DNA of 34,617 bases from NCBI GenBank assembly GCA_030681035.1, contig JAUXUI010000068.1, positions 1-34,617 of the forward strand, read 5' to 3'. The translations under genes and the position numbers were made by a program. Every line of letters starts with the position of its first letter. Positions within the stretch are counted from its first letter, which is position 1. A model generated the notes under the pieces. It was not told the origin of the DNA. It was given only the letters and a program-made list of their open reading frames with translations, and did no database searches. This document shows, one piece after another, positions 9,275 to 16,836 of the stretch. Origin of the DNA: Lysobacteraceae bacterium (GTDB lineage: Bacteria; Pseudomonadota; Gammaproteobacteria; Xanthomonadales; Xanthomonadaceae).

Positions 9275-9853
9275 TCAGCGCGCGCGTACCGCAACCGACT
9301 GGATGCCGGCGGTGGTGAGCTTGCCTTTGGCTGCTTCCAGTGCCTGCGCATTCGCATACGGGCCCAGCATCACCCGGTACACGGTTTTACCGGAGATCTC
9401 TGCTGGCTCGACGCGAGCGAACTCGCCGGTAAATGCGATTTGCGCCTTGACTTCCTCGGCCCGCGCCGACTCGCTGAAAGCGCCAGCCTGCAACAGGTAA
9501 TGTGCGTCGCTGGCAACTGCCGGCTTGGGCGTTGCGCGCTCTTGCCGTGCGGTGGCCGAGAGCTCGGAATCCGGGATCACCACTTCCTTGCCTGGCAACA
9601 AGGTATAGAAGTCATAGCCGGGTTTTTTCGTTACCGGTTTTTGCGCCACCGGGGGATCGCTCGGCGGTGGTGCTTTGGCTGCGGGGTTGGGCCGTGGCAC
9701 GCCCAGGCTGTCGCCAATGCGGTCACGCATCAACACCACACCGGCCAGCACAGCGCCCAGCAACACCGCGAGCAGCAACCAGACCAGGCTGGGCACGCCG
9801 CGCGGGGCACCACTGCGCCTCGCCTGCGATTTTCTGCCACGCCGTGCTGCCAT
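9275..9853 (-). CDS. SPOR-domain membrane protein (FtsN-like)
   Basis: The 192-residue bitopic inner-membrane protein has a basic cytoplasmic N-terminus (MAARRGRKSQARR), one membrane helix at about 21-43, and a Pro/Ala/Lys-rich periplasmic linker. A C-terminal SPOR domain lies at about 115-190 (HYLLQAGAFSESARAEEVKAQ ... YRVMLGPYANAQ ... IQSVAVRAR). SPOR domains bind glycan strands lacking stem peptides at division septa (family knowledge). The layout matches FtsN-like proteins often encoded after argS. The start ATG overlaps the argS stop by one base (TGATG), so they are co-transcribed. It is FtsN-like by architecture, and identity with FtsN is not proven. Confidence 0.92.
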   Translation of the reverse strand: MAARRGRKSQARRSGAPRGVPSLVWLLLAVLLGAVLAGVVLMRDRIGDSLGVPRPNPAAKAPPPSDPPVAQKPVTKKPGYDFYTLLPGKEVVIPDSELSATARQERATPKPAVASDAHYLLQAGAFSESARAEEVKAQIAFTGEFARVEPAEISGKTVYRVMLGPYANAQALEAAKGKLTTAGIQSVAVRAR

Positions 9854-11631
9854 CACATTTTCTCCAGGGCGCCAACACCCAGCAGCTTGAGGCCATTGGC
9901 CAACACCTGCCGTGCCGCTACACACAGGCCAAGCCGGGCATTACGCAAGGCTTCGTCGTTGACCAAAATCGGATGCGCGTTGTAAAACGTGTGAAATGCC
10001 GCCGCCAGTTCACGCAAGTAGGTGACCAGAATCTGCGGTGATCGGTTCAGTGCCGCCGACTCGATCGATTCGGGGAAGCGCATCATCGCATTGAGCAGGT
10101 CCAGCTCCTGGACTTCCACCAAACGGCCGCGCGCCGCCTCGGCCGCGCTGCGGTGATAACTCAGCTGCTTTTCCTCAAGCTGCCGGAACAACGAACAAAT
10201 GCGGGCGTGGGCGTACTGCACGTAGTACACCGGGTTGTCATTACTCTGGCTGCGTGCCAGGTCGAGGTCAAAATCCAGATGCTGGTCGTTGCTGCGCATC
10301 ACGTAGAAAAAGCGCGCCGCGTCGGTGCCCACTTCCTCACGCAACTCGCGCAGGGTGACAAAACTACCCGAGCGGGTAGACATCTGCACCTTCTCGCCAC
10401 CGCGATACAACACCGCAAACTGCACCAGCAAGATTTCGATGTGATCGGGGTTCAGGCCAAGGCCTTTTGCCGCCGCCTTCAGCCGCGCGATATAGCCGTG
10501 ATGATCGGCGCCAAACACATAGAGCGCGCGCTCAAAGCCACGTTCGAACTTGCTCAGCAGATAGCCAAGGTCCGAGGCGAAATAGGTGGTAACGCCATTG
10601 TCGCGCACCACCACGCGATCCTTGTCGTCACCAAACGCTGTGGCACGAAACCACACCGCGCCATCAAGGTCGTACAAATGGCCATTGCGGCGCAAGGTGT
10701 CGATGGCACGGCTGACGTAACCATCGTTCATCAGCGAGCGTTCGGAGAAAAACACATCGTGGTACACCCCGAACTCGCTCAGATCAGCACGGATATCGGC
10801 AAGACACCAGGTCAAACCCGACTCAAACACCAGGCGATAATCGGCATCACCCAGTAGTTGCTTGGCCCGCGCGATCAGCGCATCGACATGGTCCTCTTTA
10901 TCGCCGTCATCGCTGGCATCGGCGGGCAACCCATCGCTGATCTCGATCACACTGCGGCGTAGGCGATCACCTTCGCGGTTGCGCAGCTCGCGTGCAATAT
11001 CGACCACGTACTCACCGCGATAACCGTTGTCGGGCATCCGCACATTGACGCCGCCAAGCTCGTGGTAGCGCATCCAGACGCTCACCGCGAGGATGTCCAT
11101 CTGCCGGCCGGCATCGTTGACGTAGTACTCGCGCTGCACCTTGTGGCCCCAGGCTTCCAGCACGTTGGCCAGCGATGCGCCATAGGCTGCGCCGCGGCCG
11201 TGGCCAACATGCAGCGGGCCATTGGGATTGGCGGACACAAACTCGACGGTCAGGCTCTCGCGTGATCCTTCCGGCTCGCGGCCATAATCCTCGCCGGCAT
11301 CGAGCACCCGGCGAATCACGCCAAGACGGCAGGCTTGCGCCAAGTGGAAATTGATGAAGCCCGGCCCGGCAATTTCGATACGCTCGACATGCTGCGACTT
11401 GGGCAAGGTATCAACCAGCAACTGCGCCAACTCGCGTGGTTTGCGCCCCGTCAATTTCGCCAGTGGCATTGCCATATTGCAGGCATAGTCACCGTGCTCA
11501 CGGCTGCGGCTGCGCTCGATGGTGCATTCAGGCAGTTCCAGATCAGCCGCCAACACGCCATCACGCTTCAGATCCAGGAGCGCCTGGGCCACCAATTCGT
11601 GCAACAAGTCTTTCACGGGGACGACACTCAA
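9853..11631 (-). CDS. argS: Arginyl-tRNA synthetase
   Basis: The class I synthetase charges tRNA(Arg). The 592-residue protein has an N-terminal Arg-tRNA synthetase add-on domain (1-110). The ATP-site HIGH motif appears as HVGHGR (141-146) within NPNGPLHVGH. The second signature loop is QMSTRSG (416-422) in place of a canonical KMSKS, as is common for ArgS. A C-terminal DALR anticodon-binding domain follows. It is transcribed away from the TonB cluster across a 170-base intergenic region, and it is followed by the SPOR protein with a one-base overlap. Confidence 0.97.
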   Translation of the reverse strand: MSVVPVKDLLHELVAQALLDLKRDGVLAADLELPECTIERSRSREHGDYACNMAMPLAKLTGRKPRELAQLLVDTLPKSQHVERIEIAGPGFINFHLAQACRLGVIRRVLDAGEDYGREPEGSRESLTVEFVSANPNGPLHVGHGRGAAYGASLANVLEAWGHKVQREYYVNDAGRQMDILAVSVWMRYHELGGVNVRMPDNGYRGEYVVDIARELRNREGDRLRRSVIEISDGLPADASDDGDKEDHVDALIARAKQLLGDADYRLVFESGLTWCLADIRADLSEFGVYHDVFFSERSLMNDGYVSRAIDTLRRNGHLYDLDGAVWFRATAFGDDKDRVVVRDNGVTTYFASDLGYLLSKFERGFERALYVFGADHHGYIARLKAAAKGLGLNPDHIEILLVQFAVLYRGGEKVQMSTRSGSFVTLRELREEVGTDAARFFYVMRSNDQHLDFDLDLARSQSNDNPVYYVQYAHARICSLFRQLEEKQLSYHRSAAEAARGRLVEVQELDLLNAMMRFPESIESAALNRSPQILVTYLRELAAAFHTFYNAHPILVNDEALRNARLGLCVAARQVLANGLKLLGVGALEKM

Positions 11632-11714
11632 ACGGAAAACCCGGCATTTTACCGGGTTAAAGCCACGATTGTCGGGTCATTGTGTGTTTCTGAGGCAGCC
11701 TTTATCTGCCATGG

Positions 11715-11748
11715 CTGTCATAAATCGGTAATCGTGCGGTCATATGCT
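11715..11748 (+). promoter_or_regulatory. PhoB box with third half-site and -10 element, upstream of the TonB operon
   Basis: CTGTCATAAATCGGTAAT at 11715-11732 matches the 18-base PhoB box consensus (CTGTCATAWAWCTGTCAY) at 16 positions. It consists of two 7-base half-sites, CTGTCAT and CGGTAAT, separated by AAAT. A third half-site, CGGTCAT, follows at 11737-11743 in the same 11-base phase. TATGCT at 11743-11748 starts ten bases after the 18-base box, where PhoB-dependent promoters usually place the -10. Transcription would start near 11755, with a Shine-Dalgarno GGAG at 11792-11795 before the first gene. It predicts induction of the cluster when phosphate is scarce. Confidence 0.72.
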
Positions 11749-11801
11749 GCTTCGTGAACTGCTCGCCCGTCCGGGCCGGCACCCTGCACTCGGAGCACAC
11801 C

Positions 11802-12575
11802 ATGAAGCACCTGTCTGCACTGGCACTGTGCGCGACCGCACTGTCGATCGCGCTGGCAGCACCGCACGCGGCACGGGCCGCCGACGCCGACGAACTGTCG
11901 CAGGGGTTGATTCGCCTGCGTGCCGAGGTTGAAGCGCTCAATGGCGAACTGACCCTGTTGCGCGATGAGCAGCGCACCGCGCTGGGCACATTGAACGCGC
12001 AGAAGGCCGAACTGCAAGCCAATCTGGAACGCCAGCAACTGGCTGCGCGCGAATTGCGCGAGAAACTGGCCGCGGCACAGGAAGAGCAGGTCGATGCCGG
12101 CCTGGTTGCCGACAACCTCAAGCCGCTGCTGCTCGATGCACTGGCCGACCTGCGCCAGTACATTGCCACCGGCCTGCCGTTCAAGCGCGACGAGCGCTTG
12201 GGTGAACTCGATGCCTTCCGCACCCAGGTTGACAGCGGCTCGCTGCCGGTGCCGCGTGCGGTCAACCGGCTGTGGGCGTTTTACGAGGATGAGTTTCGCA
12301 TCACCCGCGAAAACGGCCTGCACAGCCAGACCATCGCGCTCGGCGATGAGCGGGTACTGGCCGAAGTGGCCAAGATCGGCAGCATGGCGCTGTATTTCCG
12401 CACCCAGGATGGCCGCGTCGGGCTGGCGCAACTCGGCGCTGATGGCTGGCAATTTGTGCCCGTCAGCAAGCGCGATGACATCGCCCGCATCAACACGTTG
12501 TATGACGCCCTGAAAAAACAAATCCGGCAAGGCTGGTTTGAACTGCCCGTGGCGAATGCCGGAGGTGCAAAATGA
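11802..12575 (+). CDS. DUF3450 family periplasmic protein of the TonB2 module
   Basis: The 257-residue protein has a signal peptide (MKHLSALALCATALSIALAA, cleavage probably after ARA) and a coiled coil at about 30-105 (VEALNGELTLLRDEQR). A globular part follows with the DUF3450 features RVNRLW-like (PRAVNRLWAFYEDEFR) and ALYFRTQDGRVG. DUF3450 proteins are encoded first in TonB2-type clusters; their role is thought to be assisting energy transfer, but it is not firmly known. ATG 11802 has GGAG six bases upstream. The stop overlaps the next start in an ATGA. It is the first gene after the PhoB box. Confidence 0.9.
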   Translation: MKHLSALALCATALSIALAAPHAARAADADELSQGLIRLRAEVEALNGELTLLRDEQRTALGTLNAQKAELQANLERQQLAARELREKLAAAQEEQVDAGLVADNLKPLLLDALADLRQYIATGLPFKRDERLGELDAFRTQVDSGSLPVPRAVNRLWAFYEDEFRITRENGLHSQTIALGDERVLAEVAKIGSMALYFRTQDGRVGLAQLGADGWQFVPVSKRDDIARINTLYDALKKQIRQGWFELPVANAGGAK

Positions 12576-13993
12576 GTACCTTGCGCAACATCATCGTGTT
12601 GACCGCCCTGAGCCTGGCACTGCCAGCGCTGGCGCAAACCCCACCGGCAACCCCAGCCACCGCGCCCGCGCCGACACCCGCTGCCGCACCGCCCACGGTT
12701 TCGCTCGAACAGGCCTACAAAAAGGAATATGCATTCTTGCAGGCGCAAAAGCGCGAACTGAGTGAGCGCGTGGCACAAACGCACAACGCGTTGGAGCGTG
12801 ATCGCGGCGCGCTGCAAGGCCAGATCAACGCGCTGGAATCGCGCGTGCTGGCCGCCAAATCGCAAGCCGAAACACTGAGCAATGAGCTGGTGCGCGGCGA
12901 CGAGCAGGCGCAAGTGGCTGAGGATAACCGCGAACTGGTCAATGTCACCATCGAGCAGGCGCGCGCCACCCTGGGCGGCTTTGGCGATGAAACGCTCAAG
13001 CAGGCCGGCTTTGCCGATCTGGATGAATCCGAACAGCTCAAGCGCGTGTTCGAGCTGGCCACGCGTACCCTGGGCGAGTTCAGCCGCCTGCGCCAAGAAC
13101 CGGGCACCTTCTACCGCGCCGACGGCAAGCAGGTCGATGGCACCATCATCCATTGGGGCAACATCGCAGCGTACGGCGTATCGGCTGAAGCCAGCGGGGC
13201 GCTGGTGCCGGCCGGTGGTGGCCAGCTGCGCTTGTGGGATGCCCCCGGCCAGAGCGGCAGCGAGAGCGCGCTGGCACTGTCGAAAAACACCAATCCATCG
13301 CCACTGGGCGTGTACCTGTTCGAAAACATCAACACCGCAGTTACCGAACCGGAAGCCAAGACCATTGCCGGCGAAATCGGCAAAGGTGGCTTCATCGGCT
13401 ATATCATTCTGGCGCTGGGTGCGCTCGGCCTGATCCTGGTCGCATTGCGCGCGGTGTTCCTCAAGAATGCTGGCGCTGCGATCGCACCCACCATTGATGC
13501 GGTGCTGCGACCGCTGGCCGAACAGCGCATCGACGATGCCATCGCCGCCGCCAAGCGGCACAAGGGTTCGGCGGCGCGCGTGGTAACTGCCGCCCTGCGC
13601 AACCTTGATCGCGATCGCGAACATCTGGAAGACATCATCTCCGAATCGATCCTGCACGAATCGGTGCATCTGAATCGCTTCGGCGCTTTCATCATGGTGA
13701 TTGCCGCAGTGGCGCCGTTGCTCGGCCTGCTCGGCACCGTCACCGGCATGATCCAGACCTTCGACATCATCACCGAGTTCGGCACCTCCGACCCGAAATT
13801 GCTGTCCGGCGGCATCGCCACCGCGCTGGTCACCACCGAGCTTGGTCTGATCGTGGCGATCCCGATGTTGCTGCTGGGCAACCTGATGGGCGGCTGGGCC
13901 GAACGCATCAAGGACGATATGGAGCAGGCCGCGCTGCGCGTGGTCAATGCGCAGCAGGAAGCGCAGTTCAGCGCCCTTGGCAAGGCAGCCTGA
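12572..13993 (+). CDS. TtpC-like MotA/TolQ/ExbB proton-channel protein
   Basis: The 473-residue protein has a signal peptide (1-21), a Pro/Ala-rich linker (23-42) and a periplasmic coiled coil (about 48-135). The C-terminal MotA/TolQ/ExbB domain has membrane helices near 274-295, 371-398 and 415-440. The last two contain APLLGLLGTVTGMIQTF and SGGIATALVTTELGLIVAIP, the family's pore-forming signatures. A long periplasmic part ahead of an ExbB domain is the mark of TtpC, the extra component needed by the Vibrio TonB2 system (family knowledge). It starts inside the DUF3450 stop and is followed by a conventional ExbB. Confidence 0.92.
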   Translation: MSTLRNIIVLTALSLALPALAQTPPATPATAPAPTPAAAPPTVSLEQAYKKEYAFLQAQKRELSERVAQTHNALERDRGALQGQINALESRVLAAKSQAETLSNELVRGDEQAQVAEDNRELVNVTIEQARATLGGFGDETLKQAGFADLDESEQLKRVFELATRTLGEFSRLRQEPGTFYRADGKQVDGTIIHWGNIAAYGVSAEASGALVPAGGGQLRLWDAPGQSGSESALALSKNTNPSPLGVYLFENINTAVTEPEAKTIAGEIGKGGFIGYIILALGALGLILVALRAVFLKNAGAAIAPTIDAVLRPLAEQRIDDAIAAAKRHKGSAARVVTAALRNLDRDREHLEDIISESILHESVHLNRFGAFIMVIAAVAPLLGLLGTVTGMIQTFDIITEFGTSDPKLLSGGIATALVTTELGLIVAIPMLLLGNLMGGWAERIKDDMEQAALRVVNAQQEAQFSALGKAA

Positions 13994-14000
13994 GGCCGAT

Positions 14001-14645
14001 ATGGGCGGCCACGGCCAGGAAACCGCGCTCGGCCTGATCGCCAGCTACCTGCAGGCCGGCGGCGTGGTGATGCCGATCCTGCTGCTGGTGACGGTGTTAC
14101 TGTGGTACGCACTCGGCGTGCGCTGGATGCTGTTGCGCCGTGGTTCGGCCAAGAACGTGCGGGTGCTGCTCAAGCGCGGCATCGATGGCCGCAGCAATGC
14201 GCCCAACGGCATCATCGATCATGCTGTGGCACGCGGCATTGCACTTAAACGCAGCGGCCTGCCCGACTTGCGGCGCCGGCTCGATGATGCGTTTGCCGAG
14301 TTTCAGCGTGATCTTAATTTCGGCAGCGTATTGGTCACCACCCTGGTGATGATCGCACCACTGCTCGGCCTGCTCGGCACCGTGATGGGCATGATCGTCA
14401 CCTTCGAATCGCTCGGCGACATGACCCTGTTCTCGCAATCGGGTGGCATTGCCGCGGGCATCTCCACCGCCTTGTTCACCACGCAAATGGGTTTGGTGGT
14501 GGCGGTGCCTGGCGTTATCGCCAAATCGGTGCTTGATCGCCGCCAGCACCAGATCGAACTGGATCTGGCGCAGATCACCGACATTCTGGTCAGCAGCCCT
14601 GCCGACCACGACGCTCCCGGCACCACTGCCGGGCAAGGAAGCTGA
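14001..14645 (+). CDS. exbB: Biopolymer transport protein ExbB (TonB2 type)
   Basis: The 214-residue inner-membrane protein has three membrane helices at about 20-43, 105-130 and 150-180. The conserved APLLGLLGTVMGMIVTFE and SGGIAAGISTALFTTQMGLVVAVPG segments form, with ExbD, the proton channel that energises TonB. ATG 14001 has GAGG six bases upstream; the frame is open further 5' but overlaps the preceding gene without homology. It lies seven bases after the TtpC-like gene and two bases before exbD. Confidence 0.95.
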   Translation: MGGHGQETALGLIASYLQAGGVVMPILLLVTVLLWYALGVRWMLLRRGSAKNVRVLLKRGIDGRSNAPNGIIDHAVARGIALKRSGLPDLRRRLDDAFAEFQRDLNFGSVLVTTLVMIAPLLGLLGTVMGMIVTFESLGDMTLFSQSGGIAAGISTALFTTQMGLVVAVPGVIAKSVLDRRQHQIELDLAQITDILVSSPADHDAPGTTAGQGS

Positions 14646-14647
14646 TC

Positions 14648-15061
14648 ATGTTGCGACGGCGCGAAAAGAAAATGGTGGAAAGCTCGGTCGATCTCACCCC
14701 GATGATCGACATGACCTTCATCCTGCTGATCTTCTTCATGGTCAGCACCACGTTTGTGAAAGACATGAAGATCGACATCAACCGCCCCGGCGCCAAGACC
14801 CAGACGGTGTCTTCGACCAAGGCGGTGCGGGTCTACATCAGCAAAGTGGGTGAAGTGTTCCTGGAAGGCGAGTCGGTGCGGGTGTGGGCGCTGCAGGGCC
14901 GTTTGCGCGATCTGCTCAAGGGCATGACCGGCAAGTCGGTATTGGTGGTCACCGATGAAGTGGTGCCTGCGGGGCGGCTGGTTGAAGTGGTCGACCAGGC
15001 GCGTTTGTCCGGCGCCGAGGATGTCGGTGTCGCCACCGTCACCGAGGCGGGCGAAGGCTGA
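14648..15061 (+). CDS. exbD: Biopolymer transport protein ExbD (TonB2 type)
   Basis: The 137-residue bitopic protein has a short cytoplasmic N-terminus followed by DLTPMIDMTFILLIFF. Asp21 there is the family's proton-pathway residue within the single membrane helix. The periplasmic ~90 residues form the ExbD/TolR fold (VTDEVVPAGRLVEVVDQAR). The length is normal for ExbD. Its stop overlaps the tonB start by one base. Confidence 0.95.
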   Translation: MLRRREKKMVESSVDLTPMIDMTFILLIFFMVSTTFVKDMKIDINRPGAKTQTVSSTKAVRVYISKVGEVFLEGESVRVWALQGRLRDLLKGMTGKSVLVVTDEVVPAGRLVEVVDQARLSGAEDVGVATVTEAGEG

Positions 15062-15693
15062 TGGCGCTGTCGCGCGCCCATGCGGTTGGCGTTGCCACAG
15101 CCATTGCCGGTTCGGTGCTGGTGCTGGCATTGGTTGTGCTGATGAACAACCCGTTTGCGCAGCGCGACAAGGCCAGCGAACTGGTCGGCTCCAGCATCGC
15201 CGTGGTCAAGAAGGAAAAGCCCAAGCCCAAGGAAGTGGTGCGCAAGCGCGAACCGCCAAAGCGGCAAACGCGTGCCGCGCCGACGCCGCTGCTCGGGCTG
15301 GACTCATCCCTGTCCGGGCTCGATTTCGGCCTGCCGGCATTCGACAGTTCCGATCTGGACCTGGGCCAGGGTCTGCTCGGCGACAGCGGCGATGTGGTGA
15401 TGACCGATGACAGCGTCGACCAGGCACCGCGACCGATCCTGCAAACGCCGATGGTCTACCCGGCCCGCGCCAAAGCGCAGGGCATCACCGGCTATGTGCT
15501 GCTCAGTGTGTTGATCAGCCCAACCGGGCAAGTGGAAAAAGTAAAGGTGCTCGAAGCGCAGCCGGCCGGCGTGTTTGACGACATCGCCGTTGCCGGGGTG
15601 CAGAACTGGAAATTCGAACCGGCCACCTACAAGGGTGAACACGTCCGGGTGTGGGCACGCCAGCGCGTGCGTTTTGATCTGAGTCGAGGCTGA
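15061..15693 (+). CDS. tonB: TonB energy transducer (TonB2 type)
   Basis: The 210-residue protein has an N-terminal membrane anchor (about 10-29), a short Lys/Pro/Arg stretch (KKEKPKPKEVVRKREPPKR) rather than the long Pro-rich spacer of TonB1, and an acidic mid-section. The C-terminal TonB domain (about 125-210) contains YPARAKAQGITGYVLLSVLI and FDDIAVAGVQNWKFEPA. This domain grips the TonB box of outer-membrane receptors. The short spacer is usual for TonB2-type proteins, which rely on accessory partners. A single receptor gene is encoded downstream in the same operon. Confidence 0.95.
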   Translation: MALSRAHAVGVATAIAGSVLVLALVVLMNNPFAQRDKASELVGSSIAVVKKEKPKPKEVVRKREPPKRQTRAAPTPLLGLDSSLSGLDFGLPAFDSSDLDLGQGLLGDSGDVVMTDDSVDQAPRPILQTPMVYPARAKAQGITGYVLLSVLISPTGQVEKVKVLEAQPAGVFDDIAVAGVQNWKFEPATYKGEHVRVWARQRVRFDLSRG

Positions 15694-15696
15694 GTG

Positions 15697-16836
15697 ATGC
15701 GCGCATTCGTGCTTGTCGTGCTGTTGCTTGGCAACCTCGCCGCATTTGCAGCCAGCAAAAATGACGAAGTCGATTACCTCGGCCTTGCCACCCTGCTCAC
15801 CCGCGATGGCGAATACGCCCGCGCCGAACAGGCATTAGCCAATATCGACCCGGCCGCCGAAGGCGTCGATTTGATTCAATACCACACCGTGCGCGGCCTG
15901 CTGGCGCTGGAACAGCAGAAGATGACCGAGGCCGTGGAAGGCTTCAGCGCCGCGATTGCCGCCGGCCAGACCGACCCACTGGTGTATCTGTACCTGGCGC
16001 AGGCGCATTTTGGCCTTGAGCAGTATCGCGATGCGTTGGCTGCGCTCGACAGCGCTGGCGATGGGGTCGCTGCGCTTTCCGGTGCCTGGCTGATGCGCGC
16101 CCATGCGCACTGGATGCTGGGCGAGCGGCAACCGGCGATGGACACGCTGAGCGCCGCCGGCAGCCAGTTTCCCGGCAATTTGTCATTCATGCGCCGGCAG
16201 GTGTTTTATCTGATCGATGCCGGGCTGAATCTGCAAGCCGCCGAACTGGGCCGAACCTACATCGCCCGTGCCGACGGCAAGAGCGAGGATTACATCGCCA
16301 TTGGCACCGCCCTGCGCCGCGCCGGCAGCATTGATGAAGCGCTGCGCTTTCTGGAGTCGGCGCGGCTGCGCTTCCCCGGCGATGTCGGCATCGACAAGGC
16401 ACTGGCGCAAAGCTGGCTGGGCAAGGGCGACCCGCTCGCTGCTGCCGAGATTTTGGCAACCGCAGCGCTGCGCGAGCCGGCACTGAATCTGGAAGCGGCC
16501 GAACTGTTTCGCCGCGCCGGCCATTACGCCCGCGCGCTGCGGCTCAATGCGCTGATCGCCGACCCGGCAGCCAAGCTCAAGCAACGCATCGGCATCCTGA
16601 TTCAGCAGCGGCGCTACGACGAAGTCGCCGCCAGCGAAGGCGCACTGGGGCGCGCCGGCCTGCTGAGTGATGAGGACATCCGCTATGCGCTGGCCTACGC
16701 CTGGTACCGGATTGGCGACCATGCCGCCGCTGAGCGCAATCTGGTGCCGTTGCAGCGCCCCGAACTGTTCCGCAAAGCCACCGAACTTCGCCGCCTGATG
16801 CAAGAGTGCGCCGACGCGCGCTGGACCTGTGCCTGA
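15697..16836 (+). CDS. Tetratricopeptide-repeat protein of the TonB2 operon
   Basis: The 379-residue protein has a signal peptide (MRAFVLVVLLLGNLAAFAAS) and helical repeats typical of TPR proteins. Examples are YLGLATLLTRDGEYARAEQALANI, IQYHTVRGLLALEQQKMTEAVEGFSAAI and LVYLYLAQAHFGLEQYRDALAALD. It probably acts in the periplasm as a scaffold; TPR proteins are frequent last members of TonB2-type modules. ATG 15697 is preferred over GTG 15694 because GAGG (15686-15689) lies seven bases upstream. Its stop overlaps the receptor start (TGATG). Confidence 0.88.
   Translation: MRAFVLVVLLLGNLAAFAASKNDEVDYLGLATLLTRDGEYARAEQALANIDPAAEGVDLIQYHTVRGLLALEQQKMTEAVEGFSAAIAAGQTDPLVYLYLAQAHFGLEQYRDALAALDSAGDGVAALSGAWLMRAHAHWMLGERQPAMDTLSAAGSQFPGNLSFMRRQVFYLIDAGLNLQAAELGRTYIARADGKSEDYIAIGTALRRAGSIDEALRFLESARLRFPGDVGIDKALAQSWLGKGDPLAAAEILATAALREPALNLEAAELFRRAGHYARALRLNALIADPAAKLKQRIGILIQQRRYDEVAASEGALGRAGLLSDEDIRYALAYAWYRIGDHAAAERNLVPLQRPELFRKATELRRLMQECADARWTCA

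Noticed and set aside
9019-9357. Minus-strand frame of 112 codons between rsmB and the SPOR gene
   Set aside because: It overlaps both neighbours and consists of Arg/Lys-rich repeat-like translation (RKGRKKRKRE) without domain similarity.
12281-13669. 462-codon minus-strand open frame opposite the TtpC-like gene
   Set aside because: It is antisense to a well-supported membrane protein gene, has no recognisable domain and would break the operon logic.
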